From Metabacillus flavus (lineage in GTDB: Bacteria; Bacillota; Bacilli; Bacillales; Bacillaceae): 64,000 bases of DNA. Within the stretch, counting starts at the first letter, position 1. Each line of letters starts with the position of its first letter. Below, in pieces: positions 39,491 through 48,434 of this stretch. Location of the stretch: positions 1,736,001-1,800,000 of the forward strand of contig NZ_JAGVRK010000001.1 in NCBI RefSeq assembly GCF_018283675.1, in the 5' to 3' direction. The notes under the pieces were generated by a model. It ran no database searches, was not told where the DNA came from, and worked only from the letters and a program-made list of their open reading frames with translations. The translations under genes and the position numbers were made by a program.

Positions 39491-39670
39491 ATGAGAAAAC
39501 CTGTCAGATATTCAATGGAAGAATTCATACGCAGAAATAAGCAGGAGCTGACAAGCAATGCTGATTTGATGGAAAAACTGGAAGAAAGAATTGAAGACCG
39601 TTATACGGTCGTATACCCAGGCAAAAGTAAAAAAAACACCCAATTTGCAGACCCCGATAGGAGAAGATAA
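39491..39670 (+). CDS. FbpB-like small basic protein, 59 residues
   Basis: The protein begins MRKPVRYSMEEFIRRNKQEL and continues with an amphipathic helix (DLMEKLEERIEDRY). It resembles the FbpB family of small basic proteins (consensus MRKxRRxSFEELVxxNKxEL...LExIEERLExR). FbpB of B. subtilis is a Fur-regulated helper of a regulatory RNA; a regulatory RNA partner here is unproven. AAAGGA precedes ATG 39491 by about ten bases. It is the first gene behind the manganese riboswitch, 32 bases after the terminator, and only two bases separate it from the next ORF. Confidence 0.7.
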   Translation: MRKPVRYSMEEFIRRNKQELTSNADLMEKLEERIEDRYTVVYPGKSKKNTQFADPDRRR

Positions 39671-39672
39671 AA

Positions 39673-40074
39673 ATGATGAAAAAAATGATTGCTGCCATGA
39701 CAGCTGCCGCACTGCTTTTTACCCCGGTAACAAACCTGATTCCAGATCAGGGTGTTAAAACCGTTGAAGCGAAAGGGTTTAAAAAGAGCGGGGGATTGGG
39801 AAACCGATCCTCCATTCTAGATAAAAAACCGCAGGTGAACAAATACAATAACAGTAAAAATTCCGCTGTTTCTAAAGCGAAGAACCGTTCACTCATGAAG
39901 GGACTGATAGCAGGCGGATTAGCTGGCCTTCTGTTCGGAAGCCTGCTTGCGAACATGGGGATTTTCGGTTCCATCATTGGATTTCTTATCAATTTGATTG
40001 GAATCTTTATCTTAATCTATGCAATCAGAAAAATTTATCAGCTGGTGAAGCGCAGCCGGGTACATCGTCATTAA
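39673..40074 (+). CDS. Exported/membrane protein, Tim44-like family of bacilli
   Basis: The 133-residue product has an N-terminal signal sequence (MMKKMIAAMTAAALLFTPV; possible cleavage after VEAKG near 34), a basic linker rich in K, N and S (35-74), and a hydrophobic glycine-rich segment (GLIAGGLAGLLFGSLLANMG, 77-96) plus a helix at about 98-118, ending basic. It resembles the N-terminal part of proteins called preprotein translocase Tim44 in bacilli. Transport function is unproven. AGGAGA precedes ATG 39673. It lies in the manganese-riboswitch transcript. Confidence 0.65.
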   Translation: MMKKMIAAMTAAALLFTPVTNLIPDQGVKTVEAKGFKKSGGLGNRSSILDKKPQVNKYNNSKNSAVSKAKNRSLMKGLIAGGLAGLLFGSLLANMGIFGSIIGFLINLIGIFILIYAIRKIYQLVKRSRVHRH

Positions 40075-40079
40075 CAGAA

Positions 40080-40112
40080 AAAGGAGCAGGGCATAAGCCC
40101 AGCTCCTTTTTT
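40080..40112. terminator. Bidirectional terminator between the Mn-riboswitch operon and rqcH
   Basis: AAAGGAGC and GCTCCTTT with an inner GGG/CCC pair form a stem, with a T-run on the plus strand and A-run on the other side, suiting both convergent transcripts. Confidence 0.85.
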
Positions 40113-40119
40113 GCATTCT

Positions 40120-41829
40120 TTATTGTTTTAGCCGTTTAACCAAATCCGGATCCGGCGTAACAAAAACGGTTTGCTGATGATCATAAATGACAAAACCGGG
40201 TTTTGAACCGCTTGGTTTTTTCACATGGCGGACAAGTGTAAAGTCAACTGGAACAGATCCAGAGCTTCTCGCCTTACTGTAATAGGAAGCAATATTTGCA
40301 GCTTCCATTATCGTGGCCTCAGCGGGATTTTTAGATTTGATGACGACGTGAGAGCCTGGTATGTCCTTCGTATGAAGCCATGTATCATCTCTCGCTGCAG
40401 CACGGTTGGTTAAGTATTCATTTTGTTTGTTGTTTTTCCCGACAAGGATGACGGTACCGTCTGATGCTAGGTACTGCTCTAAGACGGGAAGAACCACTTT
40501 CGCTTTCTTGCCCTTTTTCAAAACCTTCTTCTTCATATATCCGCCATCCTGAAGCTCTTCGCGGATTTCTTCTAAATCTTTAGGAGAAGCAGACTCTATT
40601 TGCTGAAGAAGATTATCCAAGTAGTCAATTTCCTCTCCTGCCAGCCTCAATTGCTCATGTATATGGGCAATTGATTTTTTAGCCTTTTGATACTTAGTAA
40701 AGTAGCTCTGAGCATTTTCAGAGGGGGTTTTCTGAGGGCTTAAGACAATCGTCATCGTGCTTCCGTTTTCATCATAATAATTAATCACTTCCGCTTGCTT
40801 GTCCCCGCGCTTAATGGAATATAAATTAGCGGTCAGCAGCTCTCCATAAAGCTGGAATTTTTCTGCATCTTCCGCGTCGTTCAGTGACCGGTGAAGTTTT
40901 TTTATTTTTGACTTATTTTTCTTCAGTTCGTTATGAAGAAACCGCTCCAGATCATTACCCTGCTGCTTTACCCGGTCGCGATCCGCTTTTCCGAAGTAGT
41001 ACCTGTCCAGCAGTTCGCTCAGGGAATCGAAAAATTTTCTTTCTCCTTTTAAATGGGTGAGGTCCGTTAAATAAAAGGCTTCCTTTTCATGCCCTGTAAT
41101 CATGACCGGATTCAAGTCCCCCTGCTGAAGACGACTCATTGTCTCTATAAATGCTTTTGGAAGGGTTGCACGATTGACCATACCTGAACGTTCAGTAATC
41201 TCGCGGGCTAGCAGAGGGGAAATGCCTGCAAAATGCTCTACAAGCTGTTTGTCAAGTTTTCCTCCAAAGAAATCAAGCTTCTTTAAGACCGTTTCCTCGT
41301 CCAATCCAAAAGGCTGCGTTTTGTCCTGGCTAGGGGGAAACACATAAGGATGCCCGGGCAATACAGTCCGATAGCTGTTTACTGCAGGAGGAAGATGCTT
41401 GATGCTGTCGAGTATAACTTGCCGTTCTGAGTCAACAAGCACCATATTGCTGTGGCGGCCCATAATTTCGACGATCAGTTCCTTATAGGTGATATCCCCC
41501 AGTTCACTGCGTCCTTTCACATGAAAAATGATGATCCGCTCCATATCCTTTTGCTCGATGCGTTCGATAACACTGCCTTCCAAATGCTTTCTCAGCAGCA
41601 TGCAAAACATAGGAGGGGAGGCGGGATTATCATAATTTTCATTGGTTAAGTGGATTCTTGCATAGCTCGGATGTGCTGAGATCAGCAATTTATAATTGGT
41701 GCCTCCAGAACGGATCTGAAGAATCAGTTCATTTTTAAAAGGCTGATAAATTTTAGAGATTCTGCCATTCTCAAGCTTTCCCTGAAGCTCTTTTGTCATG
41801 GCATATGTAAAAATTCCGTCAAACGACAT
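40120..41829 (-). CDS. rqcH: Ribosome quality control protein RqcH (NFACT family, Rqc2 homologue)
   Basis: RqcH binds 50S subunits carrying stalled peptidyl-tRNA and recruits tRNA-Ala to add alanine tails that mark the chain for ClpXP. The 569-residue protein has the NFACT-N domain ([14 protein letters not shown] at 2-15, [34 protein letters not shown]), a central coiled coil (about 290-440), and the NFACT-R domain ([33 protein letters not shown]). Start choice: ATG 41829 after GGTGAAGG matches the family N-terminus; the 25-residue upstream extension is not conserved. Its partner RqcP/YlmH is at 9102-9884. Confidence 0.95.
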   Translation of the reverse strand: MSFDGIFTYAMTKELQGKLENGRISKIYQPFKNELILQIRSGGTNYKLLISAHPSYARIHLTNENYDNPASPPMFCMLLRKHLEGSVIERIEQKDMERIIIFHVKGRSELGDITYKELIVEIMGRHSNMVLVDSERQVILDSIKHLPPAVNSYRTVLPGHPYVFPPSQDKTQPFGLDEETVLKKLDFFGGKLDKQLVEHFAGISPLLAREITERSGMVNRATLPKAFIETMSRLQQGDLNPVMITGHEKEAFYLTDLTHLKGERKFFDSLSELLDRYYFGKADRDRVKQQGNDLERFLHNELKKNKSKIKKLHRSLNDAEDAEKFQLYGELLTANLYSIKRGDKQAEVINYYDENGSTMTIVLSPQKTPSENAQSYFTKYQKAKKSIAHIHEQLRLAGEEIDYLDNLLQQIESASPKDLEEIREELQDGGYMKKKVLKKGKKAKVVLPVLEQYLASDGTVILVGKNNKQNEYLTNRAAARDDTWLHTKDIPGSHVVIKSKNPAEATIMEAANIASYYSKARSSGSVPVDFTLVRHVKKPSGSKPGFVIYDHQQTVFVTPDPDLVKRLKQ

Positions 41830-42116
41830 GTCCTTCACCTGCTCTGTTTCAAAAAGATTTAGAGGATGGTCCTCTATTTGCATTTCCCTGAATACGTTTC
41901 TCATTAGTCCGGAATGCCGGTACTAAAGCCGCCGTTTACAGACGTTTCCCTCTATTATAACGTGTAAAGCCACTATCTTTCACTATAAATGACTTTTTTA
42001 ATGAGCGTGCATCTAGAGACGGATGCTGTACCTTCTTTTTTAAGTCATCTTTCTGTGCTTGTCTGAATAGGATGATGATAGAGAAGGGCTTGACCAATTT
42101 GGAGCAAGGGGTGCAT

Positions 42117-44798
42117 ATGCAGATCATGAAATGGCATGAGATGGAGATTCACGATGTGGCGGAGTCCGTTAACACCGACCGGGATACAGGCCTTTCGGAC
42201 AGAGAGGTACATTCCCGCTATGGTAAATTTGGCTATAACGAGCTGCAGGAGGCGGAAAAGACTTCCGCGCTTTTATTATTTTTAGGGCAGTTTAAAGATT
42301 TTATGGTACTCGTTTTGCTTGGGGCTACCATCATTTCTGCATTTTTAGGGGAATACATTGATGCTGTTGCGATTGTGGCGATTGTGCTGATGAATGGCAT
42401 TCTGGGGTTTTTCCAGGAAAGACGGGCTGAAAAATCGCTTGAAGCCCTGAAACAGCTTTCCGCACCTCAGGTCAGCTGTCTTAGGGAAGGTGAGTGGATC
42501 AGGATTCCTTCCAGAGAATTAGTGCCAGGGGACATTATTAAATTTACGGCAGGGGACAGAATTGGGGCCGACTTAAGGCTGTTATCCGTAAAAAGTCTGG
42601 AAATAGAGGAGTCTGCATTGACGGGAGAATCCGTACCTGTTCAAAAATCTCAGGACCCTTTGAATGTAAAAGAGGCGGGACTTGGTGATTTAACAAACAT
42701 GGCCTTTATGGGGACGCTTGTTACAAGAGGAAGCGGAATTGGAATGGTGGTAGCAACGGGGATGAAAACGGCGATGGGACAAATCGCTGATTTGCTGCAG
42801 TCTGCTGAAGCGATGGATACACCGCTTCAAAAACGTCTTGAACAGCTTGGAAAGATCCTGATTGTGGTTGCTCTCATTTTAACTGCGCTCGTCGTGGGCG
42901 TGGGCGTGATCCAGGGTCACAGCTTATATTCAATGTTCCTTGCCGGGGTATCCCTTGCGGTTGCAGCCATACCGGAAGGCTTGCCGGCGATTGTCACCGT
43001 TGCGTTATCACTTGGCGTGCAGCGGATGATCAAGCAAAAGTCCATAGTCAGGAAGCTGCCGGCGGTGGAAACGCTTGGGTGTGCTTCGGTCATCTGTTCT
43101 GATAAGACCGGGACGATGACTCAAAATAAAATGACCGTAACCGATATATGGTCAGGCGGAAAACAGTGGAAGGTATCGAGAACGGGCTTTGATGTAAATG
43201 GGGAATTTACGTATAAGGAAAGAACGGTTGTCCTGAAAGAAGAAAAAGCGCTTCAGCAGATATTAACGTTCGGAATGCTGTGCAATACTGCTGAATTAAC
43301 CGAAACGGATGCTGAAAAGAGGATTGACGGGGATCCAACAGAAGGCGCTTTGCTAATTGCCGGAATGAAGGCGGGAATGACAAGAGAGGCCCTTAGCAAA
43401 AGATTTACGATAATCGAAGAGTTCCCTTTTGATTCTACAAGGAAAATGATGAGTGTCATCGCAGAGGATTCTGCCGGGAAGCGTTTTGTAGTGACAAAGG
43501 GTGCACCTGACGTCCTTCTTGGCATTGCAGGTCAGGTTCTTTGGGAAGACAGGCAGCAGTCCATGTCGTCACAATATGAACAGCGTATTAAAGAATCAAT
43601 TGAAAGCATGGCGTCCAAAGCGCTAAGGACCATTGCCATTGCCTATAAGCCGATCGGCCGGGACGGGGTGTTTAAACAGGAAGATGCAGAAAAGGATCTA
43701 GTGTTTGTTGGACTGCAGGGAATGATTGATCCGCCAAGACCTGAGGTCAAGCAGGCTATAAAAGAATGCCGGGCAGCGGGAATTAAAACCATCATGATTA
43801 CAGGGGACCACGTTATTACTGCAAGGGCTATAGCGAAGCAGCTTGACCTGCTGCCTCACAATGGAAAGGTAATGGACGGCGCGGCACTGAACAAGCTTTC
43901 TTCTGATGATTTAGAGAAGGTTGTAGAGGATGTTTATGTTTTTGCAAGGGTTTCACCTGAACATAAGCTTAAGATTGTTAAAGCCTTTCAAAAACGCGGG
44001 CATATCGTGGCGATGACGGGAGACGGTGTGAATGATGCCCCCGCAATTAAAGCTGCAGACATCGGCATTTCAATGGGCATTACCGGGACCGATGTTGCGA
44101 AGGAAGCGTCATCGCTTGTTCTGGCAGATGACAACTTTGCTACCATTAAATCCGCGATCCGCGAAGGAAGAAACATATATGAGAATATCCGGAAATTCAT
44201 CCGCTACCTGCTCGCATCCAATGTAGGAGAAATACTGGTTATGCTGTTTGCGATGCTTCTTGCTCTGCCGCTGCCTTTAGTACCTATACAGATCCTTTGG
44301 GTGAATCTGGTGACAGATGGACTGCCTGCAATGGCGCTTGGCCTCGATCAGCCTGAAGGAAATCTGATGAACCGCAAACCGCGGCATCCTAAAGAGGGGG
44401 TATTTGCAAGAAAGCTCGGCTGGAAGGTTATTTCAAGGGGATTCCTGATTGGAGCAGCAACACTGGCGGCCTTCATGTTTATATACAACCGTGATCCTGA
44501 AAATCTTGCATACGCTCAGACTGTTGCGTTTTCAACACTCGTAATGGCTCAGCTCATTCATGTATTCGACTGCCGCAGCGAGAAATCCATTTTTGACCGC
44601 AATCCATTTGAAAATTTATACTTAATAGGTGCGGTCGCTTCCTCCATTCTGCTTATGCTTGTAGTTATCTATTATCCGCCGCTCCAGCCGATTTTTAAGA
44701 CGGTATCCATCATCCCGAGAGATTGGATTCTTATATTGGGAATGGCCTCGCTTCCTACATTTTTACTGGCCGGTTCACTTTTAACAAGAAAATCCTAA
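42117..44798 (+). CDS. yloB: P-type Ca2+-transporting ATPase YloB
   Basis: YloB is a SERCA-like calcium pump. The 893-residue protein has the cation ATPase N-terminal domain (1-70), the TGES actuator loop ([10 protein letters not shown]), the transmembrane IPEGLPAIV calcium-site motif, the phosphorylation site SDKTGTMTQ with Asp329, the hinge [10 protein letters not shown], and a C-terminal block of six helices ([20 protein letters not shown]). About ten helices in all. Start choice: AGGGG at 42107-42111 suits ATG 42117; ATG 42126 is the B. subtilis-like alternative. A strong terminator follows. Confidence 0.95.
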   Translation: MQIMKWHEMEIHDVAESVNTDRDTGLSDREVHSRYGKFGYNELQEAEKTSALLLFLGQFKDFMVLVLLGATIISAFLGEYIDAVAIVAIVLMNGILGFFQERRAEKSLEALKQLSAPQVSCLREGEWIRIPSRELVPGDIIKFTAGDRIGADLRLLSVKSLEIEESALTGESVPVQKSQDPLNVKEAGLGDLTNMAFMGTLVTRGSGIGMVVATGMKTAMGQIADLLQSAEAMDTPLQKRLEQLGKILIVVALILTALVVGVGVIQGHSLYSMFLAGVSLAVAAIPEGLPAIVTVALSLGVQRMIKQKSIVRKLPAVETLGCASVICSDKTGTMTQNKMTVTDIWSGGKQWKVSRTGFDVNGEFTYKERTVVLKEEKALQQILTFGMLCNTAELTETDAEKRIDGDPTEGALLIAGMKAGMTREALSKRFTIIEEFPFDSTRKMMSVIAEDSAGKRFVVTKGAPDVLLGIAGQVLWEDRQQSMSSQYEQRIKESIESMASKALRTIAIAYKPIGRDGVFKQEDAEKDLVFVGLQGMIDPPRPEVKQAIKECRAAGIKTIMITGDHVITARAIAKQLDLLPHNGKVMDGAALNKLSSDDLEKVVEDVYVFARVSPEHKLKIVKAFQKRGHIVAMTGDGVNDAPAIKAADIGISMGITGTDVAKEASSLVLADDNFATIKSAIREGRNIYENIRKFIRYLLASNVGEILVMLFAMLLALPLPLVPIQILWVNLVTDGLPAMALGLDQPEGNLMNRKPRHPKEGVFARKLGWKVISRGFLIGAATLAAFMFIYNRDPENLAYAQTVAFSTLVMAQLIHVFDCRSEKSIFDRNPFENLYLIGAVASSILLMLVVIYYPPLQPIFKTVSIIPRDWILILGMASLPTFLLAGSLLTRKS

Positions 44799-44818
44799 CC
44801 TGTTATGATATAATTCAC

Positions 44819-44850
44819 AAGGTAATAGCGCGTCTATTACCTTTTTATTT
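44819..44850 (+). terminator. Intrinsic terminator after yloB
   Basis: A perfect 10-base stem (AAGGTAATAG against CTATTACCTT) with a 5-base loop is followed by T-rich sequence. An extended -10 element (TGATATAAT, ending at 44814) lies only five bases upstream, with no -35 box; probably chance. Confidence 0.9.
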
Positions 44851-44963
44851 TTTCTTCTTTCTAAATGATTGCTGTTTATTTGCCGCGTAAAATTTTTCGG
44901 CAGCAAGGTTTGCAGAAACATCTTATATTTCCAATTCATTCTTGGAAAACGGAAGTGATCATA

Positions 44964-45839
44964 ATGATAGCAAGCATGACAGGGTTCGGAAGGGCCGTTC
45001 ATGAGAAGGATGGACGGAAGATTTCAGTTGAAATGAAATCGGTTAATCACCGCTTCTGTGAGATTAGTGTAAAAATGCCTAGACAACTTATGTCCGCAGA
45101 GGATAAAATCAAAAAAGTAATCTCCGGCCGGATCCGCAGGGGCCGATTAGAAGCATACATAACAATTGACGGAGAGCCGATTGCTAGGCGTACTGTCAGT
45201 GTTGACTGGAATCTGCTTGATCAGCTGACGGAAGCTGCATCAAAAATGAAAGAACGGTACGGCTTGAACGGCCAGCTTTCATTGGATGGTCTATTAAAAA
45301 TAGAAGACGTGTTTGATGTCCGGGAAGAATACGGGGATCAAAGCGGTTTGGCTGAAGAAATTCTTGAAACGGTAGAAACCGCGGTCATAGAGCTTAGTGA
45401 AATGAGGCTGAGCGAGGGGAAACATCTGCTTAAAGATATTGAAATCAGGCTGAGTGATGTTCGGAGGGCTGCGGAGCAAATAGAAGCAATTGCTCCAGGT
45501 GTCCAAAAGACCTATACGGCAAAGCTTTCCATCAAGCTGCAGGAATTGCTGCAGACCGAAGCGGAAGAGTCGAGGATTCTGACTGAAGCAGCCATTTTTG
45601 CAGAAAAAGCCGATATTACAGAAGAAGTTACCCGCATATACAGTCATCTTCAGCAGTTCAGCCAGGCGCTTAATTCGGATGAGGCAATTGGCAGAAAGCT
45701 CGATTTTATCGTGCAGGAGCTGAACCGCGAAGCCAATACCATTGGCTCTAAAGCCAATGACAGCCGAATCGCAGCATATGCAGTGGAGCTGAAAAGCGCC
45801 ATTGAAAAAATAAAGGAACAGGTCCAAAACGTGGAATAG
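44964..45839 (+). CDS. yloC: YicC family endoribonuclease YloC
   Basis: YicC/YloC proteins are hexameric metal-dependent endoribonucleases. The 291-residue product begins with the family signature MIASMTGFGRA and has KSVNHRFCEISVKMPRQLM, GRIRRGRLEAYI, and the C-terminal domain with GRKLDFIVQELNREANTIGSKANDSRI. Start choice: ATG 44964 after GGAAGTGAT gives the family N-terminus; an in-frame 33-residue extension from 44865 is not conserved. It heads the yloC-remA-gmk-rpoZ group. Confidence 0.93.
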   Translation: MIASMTGFGRAVHEKDGRKISVEMKSVNHRFCEISVKMPRQLMSAEDKIKKVISGRIRRGRLEAYITIDGEPIARRTVSVDWNLLDQLTEAASKMKERYGLNGQLSLDGLLKIEDVFDVREEYGDQSGLAEEILETVETAVIELSEMRLSEGKHLLKDIEIRLSDVRRAAEQIEAIAPGVQKTYTAKLSIKLQELLQTEAEESRILTEAAIFAEKADITEEVTRIYSHLQQFSQALNSDEAIGRKLDFIVQELNREANTIGSKANDSRIAAYAVELKSAIEKIKEQVQNVE

Positions 45840-45904
45840 GCGCCTGTTTAGACCGCCATTTTTCAGGCTAAACTAGAGCTGGTATCATATAGGGGGAGCA
45901 AACG

Positions 45905-46168
45905 TTGAACATTAAACTCATTAATATCGGTTTTGGAAATATTGTATCAGCTAATCGAATTATCTCCATCGTCAGCCCTGAATCTGCACCTATTAAAAGG
46001 ATCATCCAGGATGCCCGGGACCGCGGCATGCTCATTGACGCCACGTATGGACGCAGAACGAGGGCCGTTGTCGTTATGGACAGCGATCATATTATATTAT
46101 CCGCCGTACAGCCTGAAACTGTGGCACACAGACTATCAAATAAAGAAGAGTTATCTGATGAAGGGTAG
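45905..46168 (+). CDS. remA: Extracellular matrix regulator RemA
   Basis: RemA is a DNA-binding activator of biofilm matrix and osmoprotection genes in B. subtilis. The 87-residue protein is nearly identical to the family: [60 protein letters not shown]. The start is TTG 45905 after GGGGAGC, giving [10 protein letters not shown]. No other start fits. It sits between yloC and gmk as in B. subtilis. Confidence 0.96.
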   Translation: MNIKLINIGFGNIVSANRIISIVSPESAPIKRIIQDARDRGMLIDATYGRRTRAVVVMDSDHIILSAVQPETVAHRLSNKEELSDEG

Positions 46169-46801
<633 letters not shown>

Positions 46802-46805
46802 CCCT

Positions 46806-47006
46806 ATGTTAAATCCTTCTATTGACTCGTTGATGAATAAACTTGATTCAAAATACACACTTGTAACGGTAGCATCGAAACGTGCTAGAGAAATGCAGAT
46901 TTACAAGGACCAGCAGATTCAAAAACCGATTTCGCATAAGTTTGTAGGAAAAGCTTTGGAAGAAATCGATGCAGGACTGCTTTTTTACGATAAAGAAGAG
47001 AATTAA
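46806..47006 (+). CDS. rpoZ: DNA-directed RNA polymerase omega subunit
   Basis: The omega subunit aids assembly of RNA polymerase. The 66-residue protein matches the family throughout: [46 protein letters not shown]. Start choice: ATG 46806, four bases after the gmk stop, with GGAGGTCG inside the gmk end; a longer in-frame start at 46758 lies inside gmk. The gmk-rpoZ pair is usual in bacteria. Confidence 0.95.
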   Translation: MLNPSIDSLMNKLDSKYTLVTVASKRAREMQIYKDQQIQKPISHKFVGKALEEIDAGLLFYDKEEN

Positions 47007-47095
47007 TTCTGTTTGCTTTGCGCCTCTCAAGGCTGACCCGCTCAATCTGAAAGCCATTAGCTTTTCACCTTTTCTCTGAAGGCTGACTGTTAAAT

Positions 47096-47127
47096 GCCGC
47101 CCGGTTGCAATGGGGCGGCCTATTTTT
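47096..47127 (+). terminator. Terminator after rpoZ
   Basis: A perfect 7-base GC-only stem (GCCGCCC against GGGCGGC) encloses a 10-base loop and is followed by CTATTTTTA. A short direct repeat AAGGCTGAC occurs twice just upstream (about 47029 and 47078). Confidence 0.8.
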
Positions 47128-47157
47128 ATGGAGAGAAATTTAATGGAGTCTTCTGCT

Positions 47158-47185
47158 TTGGCATTCCTTGAAACATTGGTAAAAT
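47158..47185 (+). promoter_or_regulatory. Probable promoter of coaBC
   Basis: TTGGCA (47158-47163) and TAAAAT (47180-47185) are 16 bases apart, 34 bases before the coaBC start. Confidence 0.6.
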
Positions 47186-47219
47186 GATAGACAAATAACA
47201 ATGATGGCGGGGGTTTACA

Positions 47220-48434
47220 ATGGGAGATAAGAAAAAGATTCTGCTGGGAGTAAGCGGAGGCATTGCCGTTTATAAAGCCGCTGCTCTAACAAGCAAGCTT
47301 ACGCAGGCAGGTTATGATGTAAAAGTGATCATGACTGCCTCGGCCTGCGAATTTGTTTCGCCGCTGACCTTTCAGGCACTCTCAAGACATGATGTATTTA
47401 CAGATACCTTTGATGAAAAAGATTCAAAGGTAATTGCTCATATTGATTTGGCAGACTGGGCGGATTTGATTGTCATCGCACCGGCCACCGCCAATGTAAT
47501 CGGCAAGCTGGCCAACGGTCTTGCAGACGATATGCTGACTACCACTATGCTTGCTGCCACAGCACCAGTTTGGATTGCACCGGCCATGAACGTCCATATG
47601 TATGATCACCCTGCAGTAAAACGGAATATCCAGACGCTTTTTGAGTATGGATACCGGTTTATCGAACCGAGCGAGGGGTATTTAGCGTGCGGATATGTCG
47701 GGCGCGGAAGGCTTGAAGAGCCTGAAAAAATCGTCCGCCTTATTCAAAGCCACTTTCGTATTGATGGACGTGGACCTTTAAAAGGAAAAAAAATTCTGAT
47801 TACAGCCGGTCCAACTGTGGAACCAATCGACCCTGTACGGTATTTCTCAAACCGTTCCACAGGCAAGATGGGATTTGCACTTGCTGAGAGGGCTGCGGAG
47901 ATGGGGGCGGAAGTAACGCTTATTACCGGACCTTCCCATTTGGAGGATCCTTACGGAGCAGCTGTTGTAAGGATTCAATCAGCTGAGGAAATGCTGAACG
48001 AGGTAATGGAACGATTTGATCGGCAGGATGCTGTTATAAAATCTGCAGCTGTGGCTGATTATCGTCCCGCACACCGCATGCAGCATAAAATGAAAAAACA
48101 GGAAGGTCCGCTATCCATTGAAATGGAACGGACAGCAGATATATTAAAAACACTCGGTGAAAGAAAACAGCATCAGCTTTTAGTGGGGTTTGCTGCAGAA
48201 ACAGACCATGTACATGAATATGCAATGGCAAAACTCGTGAAGAAAAATCTCGATTTGATCATCTCAAATAATGTAACAGTTCAGGGAGCCGGCTTTGCTG
48301 CTGATACCAATCTAGTTACAATCCACCGCAAAGAAGGAACCAGTAAGGAGCTGCCTTTAATGTCTAAAAATAAGGTTGCCGAGAGTATTTTGCTGGAGGT
48401 TGCTTCAATGCTTAATACGGAGAAAGAAGAATGA
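47220..48434 (+). CDS. coaBC: Bifunctional phosphopantothenoylcysteine decarboxylase / phosphopantothenate-cysteine ligase
   Basis: CoaBC carries out two steps of coenzyme A synthesis. The 404-residue fusion has the FMN-binding CoaC half (1-180: ILLGVSGGIAVYKAAALTSK, PATANVIGKLANGLADDMLT, APAMNVHMYDHPAVKRN) and the CoaB half (from about 186: ILITAGPTVEPIDPVRYFSN, VGFAAETD, ISNNVT). CACGYVGRGRLEEPE holds the Cys of the decarboxylase flap. GGGGG precedes ATG 47220. It overlaps priA by four bases. Confidence 0.96.
   Translation: MGDKKKILLGVSGGIAVYKAAALTSKLTQAGYDVKVIMTASACEFVSPLTFQALSRHDVFTDTFDEKDSKVIAHIDLADWADLIVIAPATANVIGKLANGLADDMLTTTMLAATAPVWIAPAMNVHMYDHPAVKRNIQTLFEYGYRFIEPSEGYLACGYVGRGRLEEPEKIVRLIQSHFRIDGRGPLKGKKILITAGPTVEPIDPVRYFSNRSTGKMGFALAERAAEMGAEVTLITGPSHLEDPYGAAVVRIQSAEEMLNEVMERFDRQDAVIKSAAVADYRPAHRMQHKMKKQEGPLSIEMERTADILKTLGERKQHQLLVGFAAETDHVHEYAMAKLVKKNLDLIISNNVTVQGAGFAADTNLVTIHRKEGTSKELPLMSKNKVAESILLEVASMLNTEKEE

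Noticed and set aside
44801-44814. Extended -10 element TGATATAAT before the yloB terminator
   Set aside because: There is no -35 box, and a transcript would end within about 30 bases at the terminator. It is probably chance AT-rich sequence.
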